Source: an uncultured Muribaculaceae bacterium
GTDB lineage: Bacteria; Bacteroidota; Bacteroidia; Bacteroidales; Muribaculaceae
Direction: 5' to 3'
Assembly: GCA_910586895.1 (NCBI GenBank)
Contig: CAJUIW010000008.1
Span: 1-64,000 of the forward strand
Length of the DNA: 64,000 bases
Shown: positions 16,549 through 24,919 of the stretch, piece after piece
How positions within the stretch are numbered: the first letter of the stretch is position 1
How the letters are laid out: every line of letters begins with the position of its first letter
Made by a program: the position numbers and the translations under genes
The notes under the pieces: model-generated
What the model was told of the DNA's origin: nothing
The model's input: only the letters and a program-made list of their open reading frames with translations
Database searches by the model: none

Positions 16549-17175
16549 ATGAGTACAAAAGAACTTGACCGCATCAGCTACGCGCTCGGACTGAGCATGG
16601 GAAACAACTTCCGTAGCAGCGGTATCGAAAAAATTGATGTAGCGGACTTTGCCGACGGTGTTGCCGCCGTATTCTCAGGCGAAAAGCCCCGCATGACTTA
16701 CGATGAAGCTAAAGAAGAGATACGCAAATACTTCACCGCTATGGAAGAACGCCAGCGTGCAGCTGCCGCCGAAATAGGCAAAGCCAACCGCGAGGCAGGC
16801 GAAAAATTCCTTGCCGAGAATTCAAAACGTCCCGAAGTAAAGGTTACCCCCTCAGGACTTCAGTATGAAGTTGTGAAGGAAGGTACAGGCGCAATGCCCG
16901 AAAAGGGCGATCAGGTAAAGGTACACTATACCGGACGCCTTATTGACGGAACAGTATTTGACAGCTCTGTAGAGCGTGGCGAACCCGCCACATTCGGTGT
17001 GACACAAGTTATCCCCGGATGGGTAGAAGCACTCCAGCTTATGAAAGCCGGTTCAGAATGGCGTCTTTATATCCCCTCGGCACTCGCTTACGGTCCCAAC
17101 GGAGCAGGCGGTGTGATCGGTCCGGATGCCACACTGATATTCGACGTTCAGCTTCTTGAAGTGATAGGCAAATAA
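16549..17175 (+). CDS. FKBP-type peptidyl-prolyl isomerase without signal peptide
   Basis: A 208-residue protein with an N-terminal dimerisation domain of the FkpA/FklB type (residues 5-90; ISYALGLSMGNNFRSSG) and a C-terminal FKBP domain (about 105-208). The catalytic pocket is well conserved: VKVHYTGRLIDGTVFDSS, FGVTQVIPGWVEALQLMKAG and YIPSALAYG. It catalyses cis-trans isomerisation at proline and often acts as a chaperone. No export signal is visible, so cytoplasmic location is likely. It is the first of three tandem FKBP genes, 14 bases from the next. Confidence 0.93.
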   Translation: MSTKELDRISYALGLSMGNNFRSSGIEKIDVADFADGVAAVFSGEKPRMTYDEAKEEIRKYFTAMEERQRAAAAEIGKANREAGEKFLAENSKRPEVKVTPSGLQYEVVKEGTGAMPEKGDQVKVHYTGRLIDGTVFDSSVERGEPATFGVTQVIPGWVEALQLMKAGSEWRLYIPSALAYGPNGAGGVIGPDATLIFDVQLLEVIGK

Positions 17176-17189
17176 TAATACTTATCATC

Positions 17190-18008
17190 ATGTGGCGCGT
17201 CATCATCATATTTTCAGTTCTGCTCATTGCTCCGGCAGGCATCCATGCCAGGAATCTTTCCAAATCGGAAAATGACTCCGTAGTGGCCGCCCTCGCCACC
17301 GTATGGGGCAAATATCTCAATGACAAATCCCACAAGGATGCACTCAAAGGGAACGAACAGAACCATGATGAATATATGCGTGGCCTCAAGGAGGCACTCG
17401 GACTCGCAGCCACTCCCGACGACCACTACAGGGGACTACAGGACGGAATAGCCATTGACAGCCGGCTCAGCCAGATAGAACAGATGGGCGGATTCACCAT
17501 TGACCGCACCAAATTTGTAGAGATGCTCGCCAAAGCTGCCGAAGGGAAGCGCACAGGATTCACGGTTGAGAGCGCCGACCGCTATATGAACAATATAATG
17601 GCGGCACAGTCATCAAGCAATGAATTGATAGCGCAGTCCGAAAAATTCCTCGAAGAGATGGAGCATAAGGATGGCGTAATCAAAACTCCGAGCGGACTTC
17701 TGTTTGAAGTCATAATAGAAGGTGAAGGAGAATCACCCCGTTATTCCGACAATGTCAGCGTGCTGTACAAAGGATCATTCCCTGACGGGACTGTGTTCGA
17801 TGAGACCAAGCCTGACAAGCCTGCATCATTCGGCGTTTCCGACCTTATAAAAGGATTCTCCGAAGGCCTGATGATGATGAAGCCCGGAGGCACCTACCGC
17901 CTGTATATACCTCCCCATTTAGGCTATGGCGACAACGGTGTTCCCGGCACCATACCCGGAGGTACCGCGCTGATATTTGACGTCACACTACTTGATAAAA
18001 AACAATAA
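17190..18008 (+). CDS. FKBP-type peptidyl-prolyl isomerase, exported
   Basis: A 272-residue paralogue of its neighbours. A signal peptide covers residues 1-20 (IIIFSVLLIAPAGIHA-RN). The N-terminal dimerisation region is divergent. The FKBP domain occupies about 160-272: VSVLYKGSFPDGTVFDET, FGVSDLIKGFSEGLMMMKPG and YIPPHLGYG. The Tyr-Thr-Gly of the active pocket is changed to Tyr-Lys-Gly. It is probably periplasmic and cotranscribed with the flanking FKBP genes. Confidence 0.9.
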   Translation: MWRVIIIFSVLLIAPAGIHARNLSKSENDSVVAALATVWGKYLNDKSHKDALKGNEQNHDEYMRGLKEALGLAATPDDHYRGLQDGIAIDSRLSQIEQMGGFTIDRTKFVEMLAKAAEGKRTGFTVESADRYMNNIMAAQSSSNELIAQSEKFLEEMEHKDGVIKTPSGLLFEVIIEGEGESPRYSDNVSVLYKGSFPDGTVFDETKPDKPASFGVSDLIKGFSEGLMMMKPGGTYRLYIPPHLGYGDNGVPGTIPGGTALIFDVTLLDKKQ

Positions 18009-18036
18009 TCAACACAATAACAATTAAGAACAGAAA

Positions 18037-18957
18037 ATGAAAAAAATCATTCTTGCACTGGGTGTAGCCGCTATCGTAGCCGGCGCAACATCATGCTCCT
18101 CAAACAAAACCGAAGCCGGTACTGACTCTGCTGTCAGCCAGGGCTTCACTGACTCACTCTCAAATTCACTCGGCTACATGAACGGCGCTATGCTCGGTGG
18201 CCAGATCAAGCAATACATGGGTAAGGACAGCACCAAGCTCAACAAAGAATCATTCCTGCGCGGCTTCAAATCAGCTCTTATGGCCGACACTGCCGACATG
18301 AGCTTCATGATGGGTATGCAGATGGGCATGCAGCAGATTCAGCAGCAGAGCATGATGCGTCAGGGTGGTGTACCCATCAATCGCGATCTCTTCTACGCTG
18401 AATTTGCCAAAGCATTCAAACTCGACAGCGTACCTCAGGCCGATATCCAGAAACTCGATGCTGAACTCAACGAATTCATGCAGCGTGCCAACAACATAAT
18501 GATGGAAAGCCAGAGAAAGCGTCAGGAAGCTGCCGTAGCTGAACAGACCAAGGAAGGAGAAGCCAACCTCAAGGCCGGTCAGGAATTCGTAGAAAAGGCT
18601 AAAGCTGCCGACAAGTCAATCCAGACTACAGCTTCAGGCCTCTCTTACAAAGTTGACAAGCAGGGCACAGGAGCCAATCCCGCCGATGGCGACAACGTAC
18701 AGGTAATCTACACCGGACGTACCACTGACGGAAATGTATTTGACTCTTCAAACGGCAAGCCCACTGAAATGTCAATGAACAACCTTATTCCCGGTTTCGT
18801 GGAGGCACTCAAACTGATGAACAAGGGAGCCAAGTATACCGTATATATCCCCGGCAATCTTGCTTACGGACTTAACGGCAACGGCCACTTCAAGCCCAAT
18901 GAAATGCTTATCTTCGACATTGAGCTCGTTGACTTCAGCGCTCCTGCCAAGAAATAA
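18037..18957 (+). CDS. FKBP-type peptidyl-prolyl isomerase, lipoprotein
   Basis: A 306-residue lipoprotein: signal peptide with lipobox ATSC at about residue 20. The N-terminal domain contains a striking Met/Gln-rich stretch (MSFMMGMQMGMQQIQQQ, about residues 88-105). A helical linker (about 140-190) leads to the FKBP domain (about 195-303) with VQVIYTGRTTDGNVFDSS and YIPGNLAYGLNG. With the two upstream genes it gives three isomerases aimed at different compartments (cytoplasm, periplasm, membrane-anchored). A strong terminator closes the unit. Confidence 0.9.
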   Translation: MKKIILALGVAAIVAGATSCSSNKTEAGTDSAVSQGFTDSLSNSLGYMNGAMLGGQIKQYMGKDSTKLNKESFLRGFKSALMADTADMSFMMGMQMGMQQIQQQSMMRQGGVPINRDLFYAEFAKAFKLDSVPQADIQKLDAELNEFMQRANNIMMESQRKRQEAAVAEQTKEGEANLKAGQEFVEKAKAADKSIQTTASGLSYKVDKQGTGANPADGDNVQVIYTGRTTDGNVFDSSNGKPTEMSMNNLIPGFVEALKLMNKGAKYTVYIPGNLAYGLNGNGHFKPNEMLIFDIELVDFSAPAKK

Positions 18958-18991
18958 GGATACATTTGAAGGAAGATAGATAATTCACCCC

Positions 18992-19033
18992 AAACGGGCG
19001 TCTGCGTGATGCAGATGCCCGTTTCCTTTTTTT
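18992..19033 (+). terminator. terminator of the FKBP operon
   Basis: AAACGGGC-gTCTGC-gtga-TGCAGA-tGCCCGTTT hairpin followed by CCTTTTTTT. The rest of the gene-free stretch 18958-19260 holds the promoter and leader of the sigma-like gene. Confidence 0.9.
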
Positions 19034-19176
19034 GTAACCGGTTTCTTTATATTATAAGGTGTGATAAGGGGGTATATGCCACACTGTAGCTACATGTGTG
19101 ACACAAGTATGTAATATACATGTAACAAATTTCATATATTTTAACACAAAAATCCCGTTTTAGCCTTGTTTATCCG

Positions 19177-19184
19177 TAACTTTG
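19177..19184 (+). promoter_or_regulatory. promoter of the sigma-like paralogue
   Basis: TAACTTTG followed by CATTGTAAACGAAAACGAAC. This sequence is shared, with few changes, with the minus-strand promoter at 16184 of the intact sigma factor. The transcript would have an approximately 70-base leader. Confidence 0.6.
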
Positions 19185-19260
19185 CATTGTAAACGAAAAC
19201 GAACAACAAACGATTCTACAAACGCATCCAGGTCATAAACAATCTCTAAAAACTCAAGCT

Positions 19261-19755
19261 ATGGAACAGAACGTATTTCAGACACGCCTCACAAGCATTC
19301 AGAGCAATTTATTAAGCATGGCCTATATTCTCACATCAAGCCGTGACAACGCTTACAGCCTACTGAACGCCACAACCACCGCTCTGCAGAACAGCCAGGC
19401 AGCACAAGAGTGCGACACCGATTTGAAAACACTCGCCATAGCTACAATGCGCAGCATCTTTGCCGCACGCTATAAAGGAAAGACGATAGTACGCGACCAC
19501 CGGGCACGCACTTATTCAATAGACATTGTTGCAGAATCAGAAAACATGGCATCCACAGGTGTCACAGAAGCCTCACAGATACAAAAGGCTTTGGAGAGCT
19601 TCGATGAAATTCACCGTCAGCCCTACGCTCTCTACGTAAAGGGATATGACATCAATGAGATAGCTTCACAGCTTGAACTGCCCGTCACCACAGTAAAGGC
19701 GCGCATCAAATATACATACGATAAAGTACGTCGTATCTGCTCAACGGCGTGTTGA
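19261..19755 (+). CDS. degenerate sigma-70-like paralogue
   Basis: A 164-residue protein clearly related to the sigma factor at 15590-16093: both begin with FQTRL, a Ser-x-Gln-x-Asn-x-Leu segment and AY-x-LTS-x-RD-x-AY-x-LL. Region 4 keeps a helix-turn-helix (INEIASQLELPVTTVKARI). The region 2 core is eroded, with LKTLAIATMRSIFAARYKG where the paralogue has FKGWVFTIMRNIFINNYRR, so the conserved Trp and aromatic residues for promoter melting are lost. It may bind DNA or sigma partners without acting as a normal sigma factor, or may be a diverged ECF. Its 3' end overlaps the convergent permease gene by 15 bases. Confidence 0.75.
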   Translation: MEQNVFQTRLTSIQSNLLSMAYILTSSRDNAYSLLNATTTALQNSQAAQECDTDLKTLAIATMRSIFAARYKGKTIVRDHRARTYSIDIVAESENMASTGVTEASQIQKALESFDEIHRQPYALYVKGYDINEIASQLELPVTTVKARIKYTYDKVRRICSTAC

Positions 19756-20961
19756 GAGCCACGAGGTAAGATAGCCGAACAGGTAACCTGTGAAAGCTAC
19801 CAAAAGCCCCACAGCCAACAGATCTAGTGGCTGAAGACTCACGGGGTAGGAGGTGATGGTCATCTGCGACGGGTCGCCGCTAAGTTTGATAAATCCGCCA
19901 TACTGCTGCGCAAGCACAAGAACAGTGCCGAGCAGAAGTCCTGCGGCCCCCCCAAGCAGCGATATGAACCATCCTTCGAGCATAAAAATCCGCTTCACCA
20001 TTCCGTCAGTGGCACCCATGGCACGAAGTGTGCTTATATTCTCCTGTTTCTCAATGATAAGCATCGACATGGTCGACACCACGTTGAACGACGCTATGAC
20101 AAGAATAAAGGCAAGCATGGCGAATGTTATCCATTTCTCCACCGCTATCATACGGAAAGAATGCTCGTTCTGACGCAGACGATCGTAGACAAGCATATCA
20201 CTTCCGGCAGCCGCACTGACAGCTTTCTCCACCTCAGCGGCATCACACCCTTCATCCAGGGTAACTGAAATTGACGAAGCCTCGCCAGTATAGTCAAACA
20301 GATTGCGCGCCACATCGATAGGCACAATCACCGTCGATGCGTCAAAATCATTATCTTCCACTTCATATACGGCGCTCACACAGAGCGAATCGCTTACAAA
20401 GGCATCCATAGGATTGGCCGGATTGATACGTCCTATTCTCCTTGGAGCATAAAGGGCGAGCCAGTCGTAATATCCGGGACGGGCACCGAGCTGGATGGCC
20501 ACGCCTACACTCACAGCGGCATAGTTTATGCCGGTAAACATCGTGTCGGCCAGCATATACTCACCGTCAATGACCCGCGGCATAAGCGCAAGTGTTGAAT
20601 CAGGCTTTACGGAAGCCCCTATGACACGTACCGGAATCTGACGGTTGTGATATATAGCCAAAGCCTGCTCGTCGATAAGAGTCCATGCACTTTCCACCCC
20701 CCGTACCGAACTCAGCACACGGGCAAGTGAATCGGCGGCAGCTATAACCTTTCCTTTCGCGGAAATGACCTTGATGTCGGGACTCACAGCCGACAGACGC
20801 GACATGGACAGGTCAGTGAAGCCGTTGAACACCGACAGAACACATACAATAGCAGCCGTGGCCACTGCCACTCCCACTGTCGAGACGATGGAAATGACAT
20901 TGACCGCGTTATGACTTTTCTTTGCAAACAGATAGCGCAAGGCTATCCTGAGGGCCACCAT
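19741..20961 (-). CDS. FtsX/LolC-LolE-type ABC transporter permease
   Basis: A 406-residue permease with four membrane helices: one near the N-terminus (VNVISIVSTVGVAVATAAIVCVLSVF), a large periplasmic domain (about 45-270), and three C-terminal helices (from about 275). The layout and the motif ISTLRAMGATDGMVKRIFMLEG match LolC/LolE, which release lipoproteins from the inner membrane toward the outer membrane with the ATPase LolD. No LolD gene is nearby. It lies four bases after rbfA on the same strand and is likely cotranscribed with it. Confidence 0.87.
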   Translation of the reverse strand: MVALRIALRYLFAKKSHNAVNVISIVSTVGVAVATAAIVCVLSVFNGFTDLSMSRLSAVSPDIKVISAKGKVIAAADSLARVLSSVRGVESAWTLIDEQALAIYHNRQIPVRVIGASVKPDSTLALMPRVIDGEYMLADTMFTGINYAAVSVGVAIQLGARPGYYDWLALYAPRRIGRINPANPMDAFVSDSLCVSAVYEVEDNDFDASTVIVPIDVARNLFDYTGEASSISVTLDEGCDAAEVEKAVSAAAGSDMLVYDRLRQNEHSFRMIAVEKWITFAMLAFILVIASFNVVSTMSMLIIEKQENISTLRAMGATDGMVKRIFMLEGWFISLLGGAAGLLLGTVLVLAQQYGGFIKLSGDPSQMTITSYPVSLQPLDLLAVGLLVAFTGYLFGYLTSWLSTRR

Positions 20962-20965
20962 CAGC

Positions 20966-21334
20966 TTACTGAGCGCTTTCGTCGGCGGCAGGAGCTGAGT
21001 CCTGACGCAGCAGATTGTCTATATTCTCTATGTAATCCAGAGAATCGTCGAGATGGAATGAAAGCTCGGGGGTGCGGCGGAGCTGATAGCGCACACGCTG
21101 TGCCAGCTCGTAGCGTACTGTCTTGGCGCTCTTGTTGATGCTTTCTATCACCTCCTGAGCCTTTCCGGAGGGAAATACCGAGAGATATGCGCGTGCGGTG
21201 CTCAGGTCAGGCGATACGCGCACAGCGCTGACCGATACGATTACGCCCCGCATCTTGGCTGTCTGGAGGCGGAATATTTCGCTTAGCTCCTTCTGAAGCA
21301 GACGGGCTATTTTTGCTTGTCGTGTTGATTCCAT
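20966..21334 (-). CDS. rbfA: 30S ribosome-binding factor A
   Basis: A 122-residue KH-fold protein needed for maturation of 16S rRNA. Visible family marks: RQAKIARLLQKELSEIF at the N-terminus, GVIVSVSAVRVSPDLSTARAYLSVF, and the C-terminal strand with LRRTPELSFHLDDSLDYI. An acidic tail ends the protein. Its promoter is divergent from dapB. Confidence 0.95.
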   Translation of the reverse strand: MESTRQAKIARLLQKELSEIFRLQTAKMRGVIVSVSAVRVSPDLSTARAYLSVFPSGKAQEVIESINKSAKTVRYELAQRVRYQLRRTPELSFHLDDSLDYIENIDNLLRQDSAPAADESAQ

Positions 21335-21382
21335 ATAGTTGAATTTTTATTATAATAACGCTTTAGCGTCAATAACGGCACA

Positions 21383-21390
21383 CAAAGTTA
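21383..21390 (-). promoter_or_regulatory. -7 element of rbfA
   Basis: TAACTTTG on the minus strand, about 48 bases upstream of the rbfA ATG; arranged back to back with the dapB promoter 42 bases away. Confidence 0.55.
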
Positions 21391-21432
21391 CATATTTTTC
21401 TCTCCAAGGCATCAAACCACACCAAAAATCAG

Positions 21433-21440
21433 TAATTTTG
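21433..21440 (+). promoter_or_regulatory. -7 element of dapB
   Basis: TAATTTTG ends six bases before the dapB ATG at 21447, predicting a leaderless or nearly leaderless message. Confidence 0.55.
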
Positions 21441-21446
21441 CACTCT

Positions 21447-22178
21447 ATGAAGATAGCACTTATAGGATACGGAAAGATGGGGCATGCCATTGAGAGCATA
21501 GCCCTCGGACGCGGCCATGAAATAGTGGCCCGCATAGATGCTGACAATCAGGCCGACTTTGACTCTGAAGAGTTTGCCTCAGCCGATGTAGCCATAGAGT
21601 TCACCACCCCCGCCACAGCCGTGCAGAATTATATGCGCGCTTTCAGCAAGGGTGTGCCCGTAGTGTCAGGCTCCACAGGATGGACTGCCCGCATGCCTGA
21701 GATAGAGGCAATGTGCAGCAACGGTGAGGCCACATTCTTCTGGACATCCAACTTCAGTATAGGTGTCAATCTGTTCTTCACCCTCAACAAGAAACTTGCC
21801 GCCATGATGAGCGGATTTCCGCAGTATCGTCCCGAAATGTTGGAGATCCACCATATCCACAAGCTCGACCACCCGAGCGGCACAGCCATAACACTTGCCA
21901 ACGGCATAGAGGAAGCTGACCCGAAGGTGACCGGATGGACCGAAAATGAAGCGGAGGCTTCCGACAGCACATTGCTCATACGTCATGAACGTGAAGGGGA
22001 GGTGCCCGGAACACATATCATCAAGTGGGAAAGCGATGTTGACGCCATCACCATAGAGCACCGTGCCAAGAGCCGCATGGGATTCGCCCTCGGCGCTGTC
22101 ATGGCTGCCGAATGGATAGTTGACAAGAAAGGCTTCCTCACCATGGATATGTTCATGAACTATCTTCTCTCCAAATAA
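21447..22178 (+). CDS. dapB: 4-hydroxy-tetrahydrodipicolinate reductase
   Basis: A 243-residue enzyme of the lysine and diaminopimelate pathway, reducing the dipicolinate intermediate with NAD(P)H in the cytoplasm. The Rossmann motif IGYGKMG is at residues 6-12, and the catalytic/substrate block EIHHIHKLDHPSGTA lies in the second half. The start at 21447 was chosen over an in-frame upstream ATG (21339) because the Rossmann strand begins at the usual distance and a promoter -7 box lies just before it. lepB follows after ten bases. Confidence 0.95.
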   Translation: MKIALIGYGKMGHAIESIALGRGHEIVARIDADNQADFDSEEFASADVAIEFTTPATAVQNYMRAFSKGVPVVSGSTGWTARMPEIEAMCSNGEATFFWTSNFSIGVNLFFTLNKKLAAMMSGFPQYRPEMLEIHHIHKLDHPSGTAITLANGIEEADPKVTGWTENEAEASDSTLLIRHEREGEVPGTHIIKWESDVDAITIEHRAKSRMGFALGAVMAAEWIVDKKGFLTMDMFMNYLLSK

Positions 22179-22188
22179 TCATATTGAT

Positions 22189-23631
22189 ATGACCGATAAA
22201 AAACAATCACGCGGATTCATGGACCGCGTAAAAGATACTAAAACCACACGCTGGATACGCTTCGGTGTGGTTACTGCCATATATCTGGCTTGGGTAATAT
22301 GGATGGGCAATCCATGGCTTTTACTGCTGCTGCCCCTGCTGTTTGACATATATATCACAGGCTACATACCCTTCACATGGTGGAAAAAGAGCAAGAACAA
22401 GACGGTGAAGGCTCTGATGAGCTGGGTTGATGCGATTGTCTACGCACTGATACTGGTATATTTCGTGTTTGCCTTCGTAGGACAGAACTACCAGATACCG
22501 TCATCATCGCTCGAAAAGTCACTTCTTGTGGGCGACTACCTGTGGGTCAACAAAATGGCCTATGGTCCGCGTGTACCTATGACTCCGGTACACTTCCCGC
22601 TTGTACAGAACACACTCCCTATACTGAACTGCAAGAGCTATCTTGACAATCCTTCGGTGAAATACCATCGCCTGAAAGGATTCGGATCGGTACAGACAGG
22701 CGACATTGTGGTGTTCAACTTCCCTGCAGGCGATACCGTGGCTTCAAAGATAACAAATCCGGACTACTACACTCTGGTGAAAATGTTCGGACGTGATGCC
22801 GTGCTTAGCAATCCCCAGGAATTCGGCGAAATAATATACCGTCCGGTTGACCGCAGGGAGAATTACGTGAAGCGAGCTGTAGGCCTGCCGGGAGAGACTC
22901 TGAAAATAGTGGACGGTGAGATATTCATCGACGGCAAGAAGCAGACTGCTCCGGCCGATGTACAGTTCAACCATTACTTCCAGACTGCCGCACCTCTTAC
23001 AGAAGCCGAATGGGAAAGCCTCGGGATAGCTATGGACGACCGTAGCCGTGTACCTATCACCGATGAAGATAAGGACGGAATGGTACATCTCGGTTTTACG
23101 GTGAATACCGACGGTTCGGTACCTCCGGTATATCTGTCACCGCTCACACAGGAGATGATAAGCAAACTGGAGGGAATGAAAAATGTACTGAAAGTAATGA
23201 AGCAACCCGCTCCTACGGACGACCTTATTTTCCCCGGCACAGGTGCATCATCAAAATGGACCAGAGCCGACTACGGTCCTGTATGGATTCCGAAGAAAGG
23301 CTCGTCAGTGGAGCTCAACGAACAGACATGGCCTCTTTACGAACGTGTGATACGCAACTACGAGGGACACACTGATGCCTATATCAAGAACGGCACGGTG
23401 TATATCGACGGCCGTCCGGCCAAAACCTACACCTTCGAAATGGACTACTATTTCATGATGGGTGACAACCGCGACAACTCCCTTGACTCACGCTACTGGG
23501 GCTTTGTTCCGGAGGACCATATCGTGGGCAAGCCTATGCGTGTACTTATATCATTTGACAAGGATAAGGGACTGCTCAACGGAGGCATACGCTGGAACCG
23601 CATTCTGAAGGACGCTAATCCCGGACTGTAA
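22189..23631 (+). CDS. lepB: signal peptidase I
   Basis: A 480-residue inner-membrane protease that removes signal peptides from exported proteins. Hydrophobic helices lie at about 25-60 and 82-98. The catalytic Ser is probably S107 in IPSSSLEKSL (the usual Ser-Met is Ser-Leu here), the general-base Lys is K229 in YVKRAVGLPGE, and the C-terminal box is MGDNRDNSLDSRYWGFVP. The family is often 200-320 residues; the Bacteroidetes form has a large insertion between the Lys and C-terminal boxes (about 235-420), seen here. It sits between dapB and a WbqC-like gene whose ATG overlaps its stop by one base. Confidence 0.95.
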   Translation: MTDKKQSRGFMDRVKDTKTTRWIRFGVVTAIYLAWVIWMGNPWLLLLLPLLFDIYITGYIPFTWWKKSKNKTVKALMSWVDAIVYALILVYFVFAFVGQNYQIPSSSLEKSLLVGDYLWVNKMAYGPRVPMTPVHFPLVQNTLPILNCKSYLDNPSVKYHRLKGFGSVQTGDIVVFNFPAGDTVASKITNPDYYTLVKMFGRDAVLSNPQEFGEIIYRPVDRRENYVKRAVGLPGETLKIVDGEIFIDGKKQTAPADVQFNHYFQTAAPLTEAEWESLGIAMDDRSRVPITDEDKDGMVHLGFTVNTDGSVPPVYLSPLTQEMISKLEGMKNVLKVMKQPAPTDDLIFPGTGASSKWTRADYGPVWIPKKGSSVELNEQTWPLYERVIRNYEGHTDAYIKNGTVYIDGRPAKTYTFEMDYYFMMGDNRDNSLDSRYWGFVPEDHIVGKPMRVLISFDKDKGLLNGGIRWNRILKDANPGL

Positions 23632-24275
23632 TGCTGCGACGCTTTGATGACAGCACTGTGGCTCTGCTGGCTCCGAGGCTATGCGGATCCACTACCTATT
23701 ATGCCGCTCTGGCGGCTTACGGCAATGTGTGCATTGACTTCGGGATGCCTTATGACAAACGTCAGAAACTGACCCACCGGTTTGATATATGCGATACACA
23801 TGGCCAGCGCAGCATAGTGGTACCGGTAAGCCGGCCTGACAATGTAGCGGGTCGGCTGAGGTGGAGCGATATACTTGTATCGGAGCACGGGCAGTGGTGG
23901 AATGTGGCGCGCACTACCCTCGAATCGGCTTACGGACGTACACCTTTCTTTGAATATTACAGCAATGATATTCTACCGCTTTTCTCACCCGAGGCTGCAG
24001 GAGATCCGCTCCAGAAGCTTATAGAGCGTACTGATGCCGCTATAATAAGAATGCTCGGGCTGACATCGGTCAGAATGATACCGTATGCCGATACATCACG
24101 GTTCGACAATGTGGACGACCTGCGCCGCTCCATACCCGGAAATATAGAAGCTATCCCTTACTGGCAAGTGAGGGACTGCAGGTTCGGATTCCTGCCTGAC
24201 ATGACCATACTTGACCTGCTGTTCAATATGGGCCCCGAAGCTCAGCTTGTGCTCCGCGACATGTGGCAGAAATAA
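23631..24275 (+). CDS. WbqC-like family protein
   Basis: A 214-residue protein resembling WbqC-like proteins (LAPRLCGSTTYYAALAAYG at the N-terminus, then KLTHRFDI, RGRLRW-like and YSNDILPLFS segments). The family is named from polysaccharide gene clusters but has no established reaction. Its start overlaps the lepB stop (TAATG), so the pair is likely translated together; this lepB-WbqC adjacency is common in Bacteroidetes. Confidence 0.75.
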   Translation: MLRRFDDSTVALLAPRLCGSTTYYAALAAYGNVCIDFGMPYDKRQKLTHRFDICDTHGQRSIVVPVSRPDNVAGRLRWSDILVSEHGQWWNVARTTLESAYGRTPFFEYYSNDILPLFSPEAAGDPLQKLIERTDAAIIRMLGLTSVRMIPYADTSRFDNVDDLRRSIPGNIEAIPYWQVRDCRFGFLPDMTILDLLFNMGPEAQLVLRDMWQK

Positions 24276-24292
24276 AAAAAAGCGGAGTATTA

Positions 24293-24820
24293 TCAGATCA
24301 TATTCAGGGCACGCAGGCGGTCAACCACCTCCATCCGGCTCATGCGGCGCATGCGCTTCAGAGAATCGGCGAAGTCATGTGCAACACCATGTACACCCTG
24401 ATGATTGAATATGCGGTACAGATAGTGATAGTTCTTGTCAAAGAGACGTTCAGTCTCGTCGTCGTCAAGCGAGCATGTATCGCGTCCCTCCTCCATCACC
24501 ACATCATGCAGACGTGTGCGCAGTTCGTCAGCTACCGGCTTGCGGTCAAGCACCATCGAGCGGCACATTACGTTGGCTATGGTCAGCGCCATGGTAAGAT
24601 TGAAATTCTTCAGAATCTGGTTCCATGCGCTTTTAGCTGACAGTCCGGGATTGCCGGCAAAGAAAAAATCATCCACATATTCCAGCATATGCTCCGGTGA
24701 AGCGTCAAGCGATATGGATGCAAGCATATCCTCGCTGTCATATACCACTACCGCAATGGCCATACCTGTAGCCCCGTAGCATTTATCATCCTCGCTGGTA
24801 TAACTGAAAGTATCGTTCAT
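24293..24820 (-). CDS. conserved-looking cytoplasmic protein of unknown function
   Basis: A 175-residue acidic protein without signal peptide or membrane segment. It is largely helical, with notable Met/Arg-rich C-terminal motif LKRMRRMSRMEVVDRL and an acidic middle (SLDDDETERLFD). I do not recognise the family. It has its own divergent promoter facing the acyltransferase and ends 18 bases from the WbqC-like stop on the other strand. Codon choice and length support a real gene. Confidence 0.6.
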   Translation of the reverse strand: MNDTFSYTSEDDKCYGATGMAIAVVVYDSEDMLASISLDASPEHMLEYVDDFFFAGNPGLSAKSAWNQILKNFNLTMALTIANVMCRSMVLDRKPVADELRTRLHDVVMEEGRDTCSLDDDETERLFDKNYHYLYRIFNHQGVHGVAHDFADSLKRMRRMSRMEVVDRLRALNMI

Positions 24821-24868
24821 AATGTATCAATGTTTTTTTCTATAACACCGCCAAGGGCAAAACGGAAG

Positions 24869-24876
24869 CAAATATA
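24869..24876 (-). promoter_or_regulatory. -7 element of the unknown gene at 24820
   Basis: TATATTTG on the minus strand, about 48 bases before the ATG; it is only 12 bases from the opposing promoter, so the two probably interfere. Confidence 0.5.
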
Positions 24877-24888
24877 GTAATTTTTTTG

Positions 24889-24896
24889 TAAGTTTG
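24889..24896 (+). promoter_or_regulatory. -7 element of the acyltransferase gene
   Basis: TAAGTTTG after a T-run, 23 bases before the ATG at 24920. Confidence 0.5.
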
Positions 24897-24919
24897 CGTT
24901 TTCAACAGCTCACTTCCTT

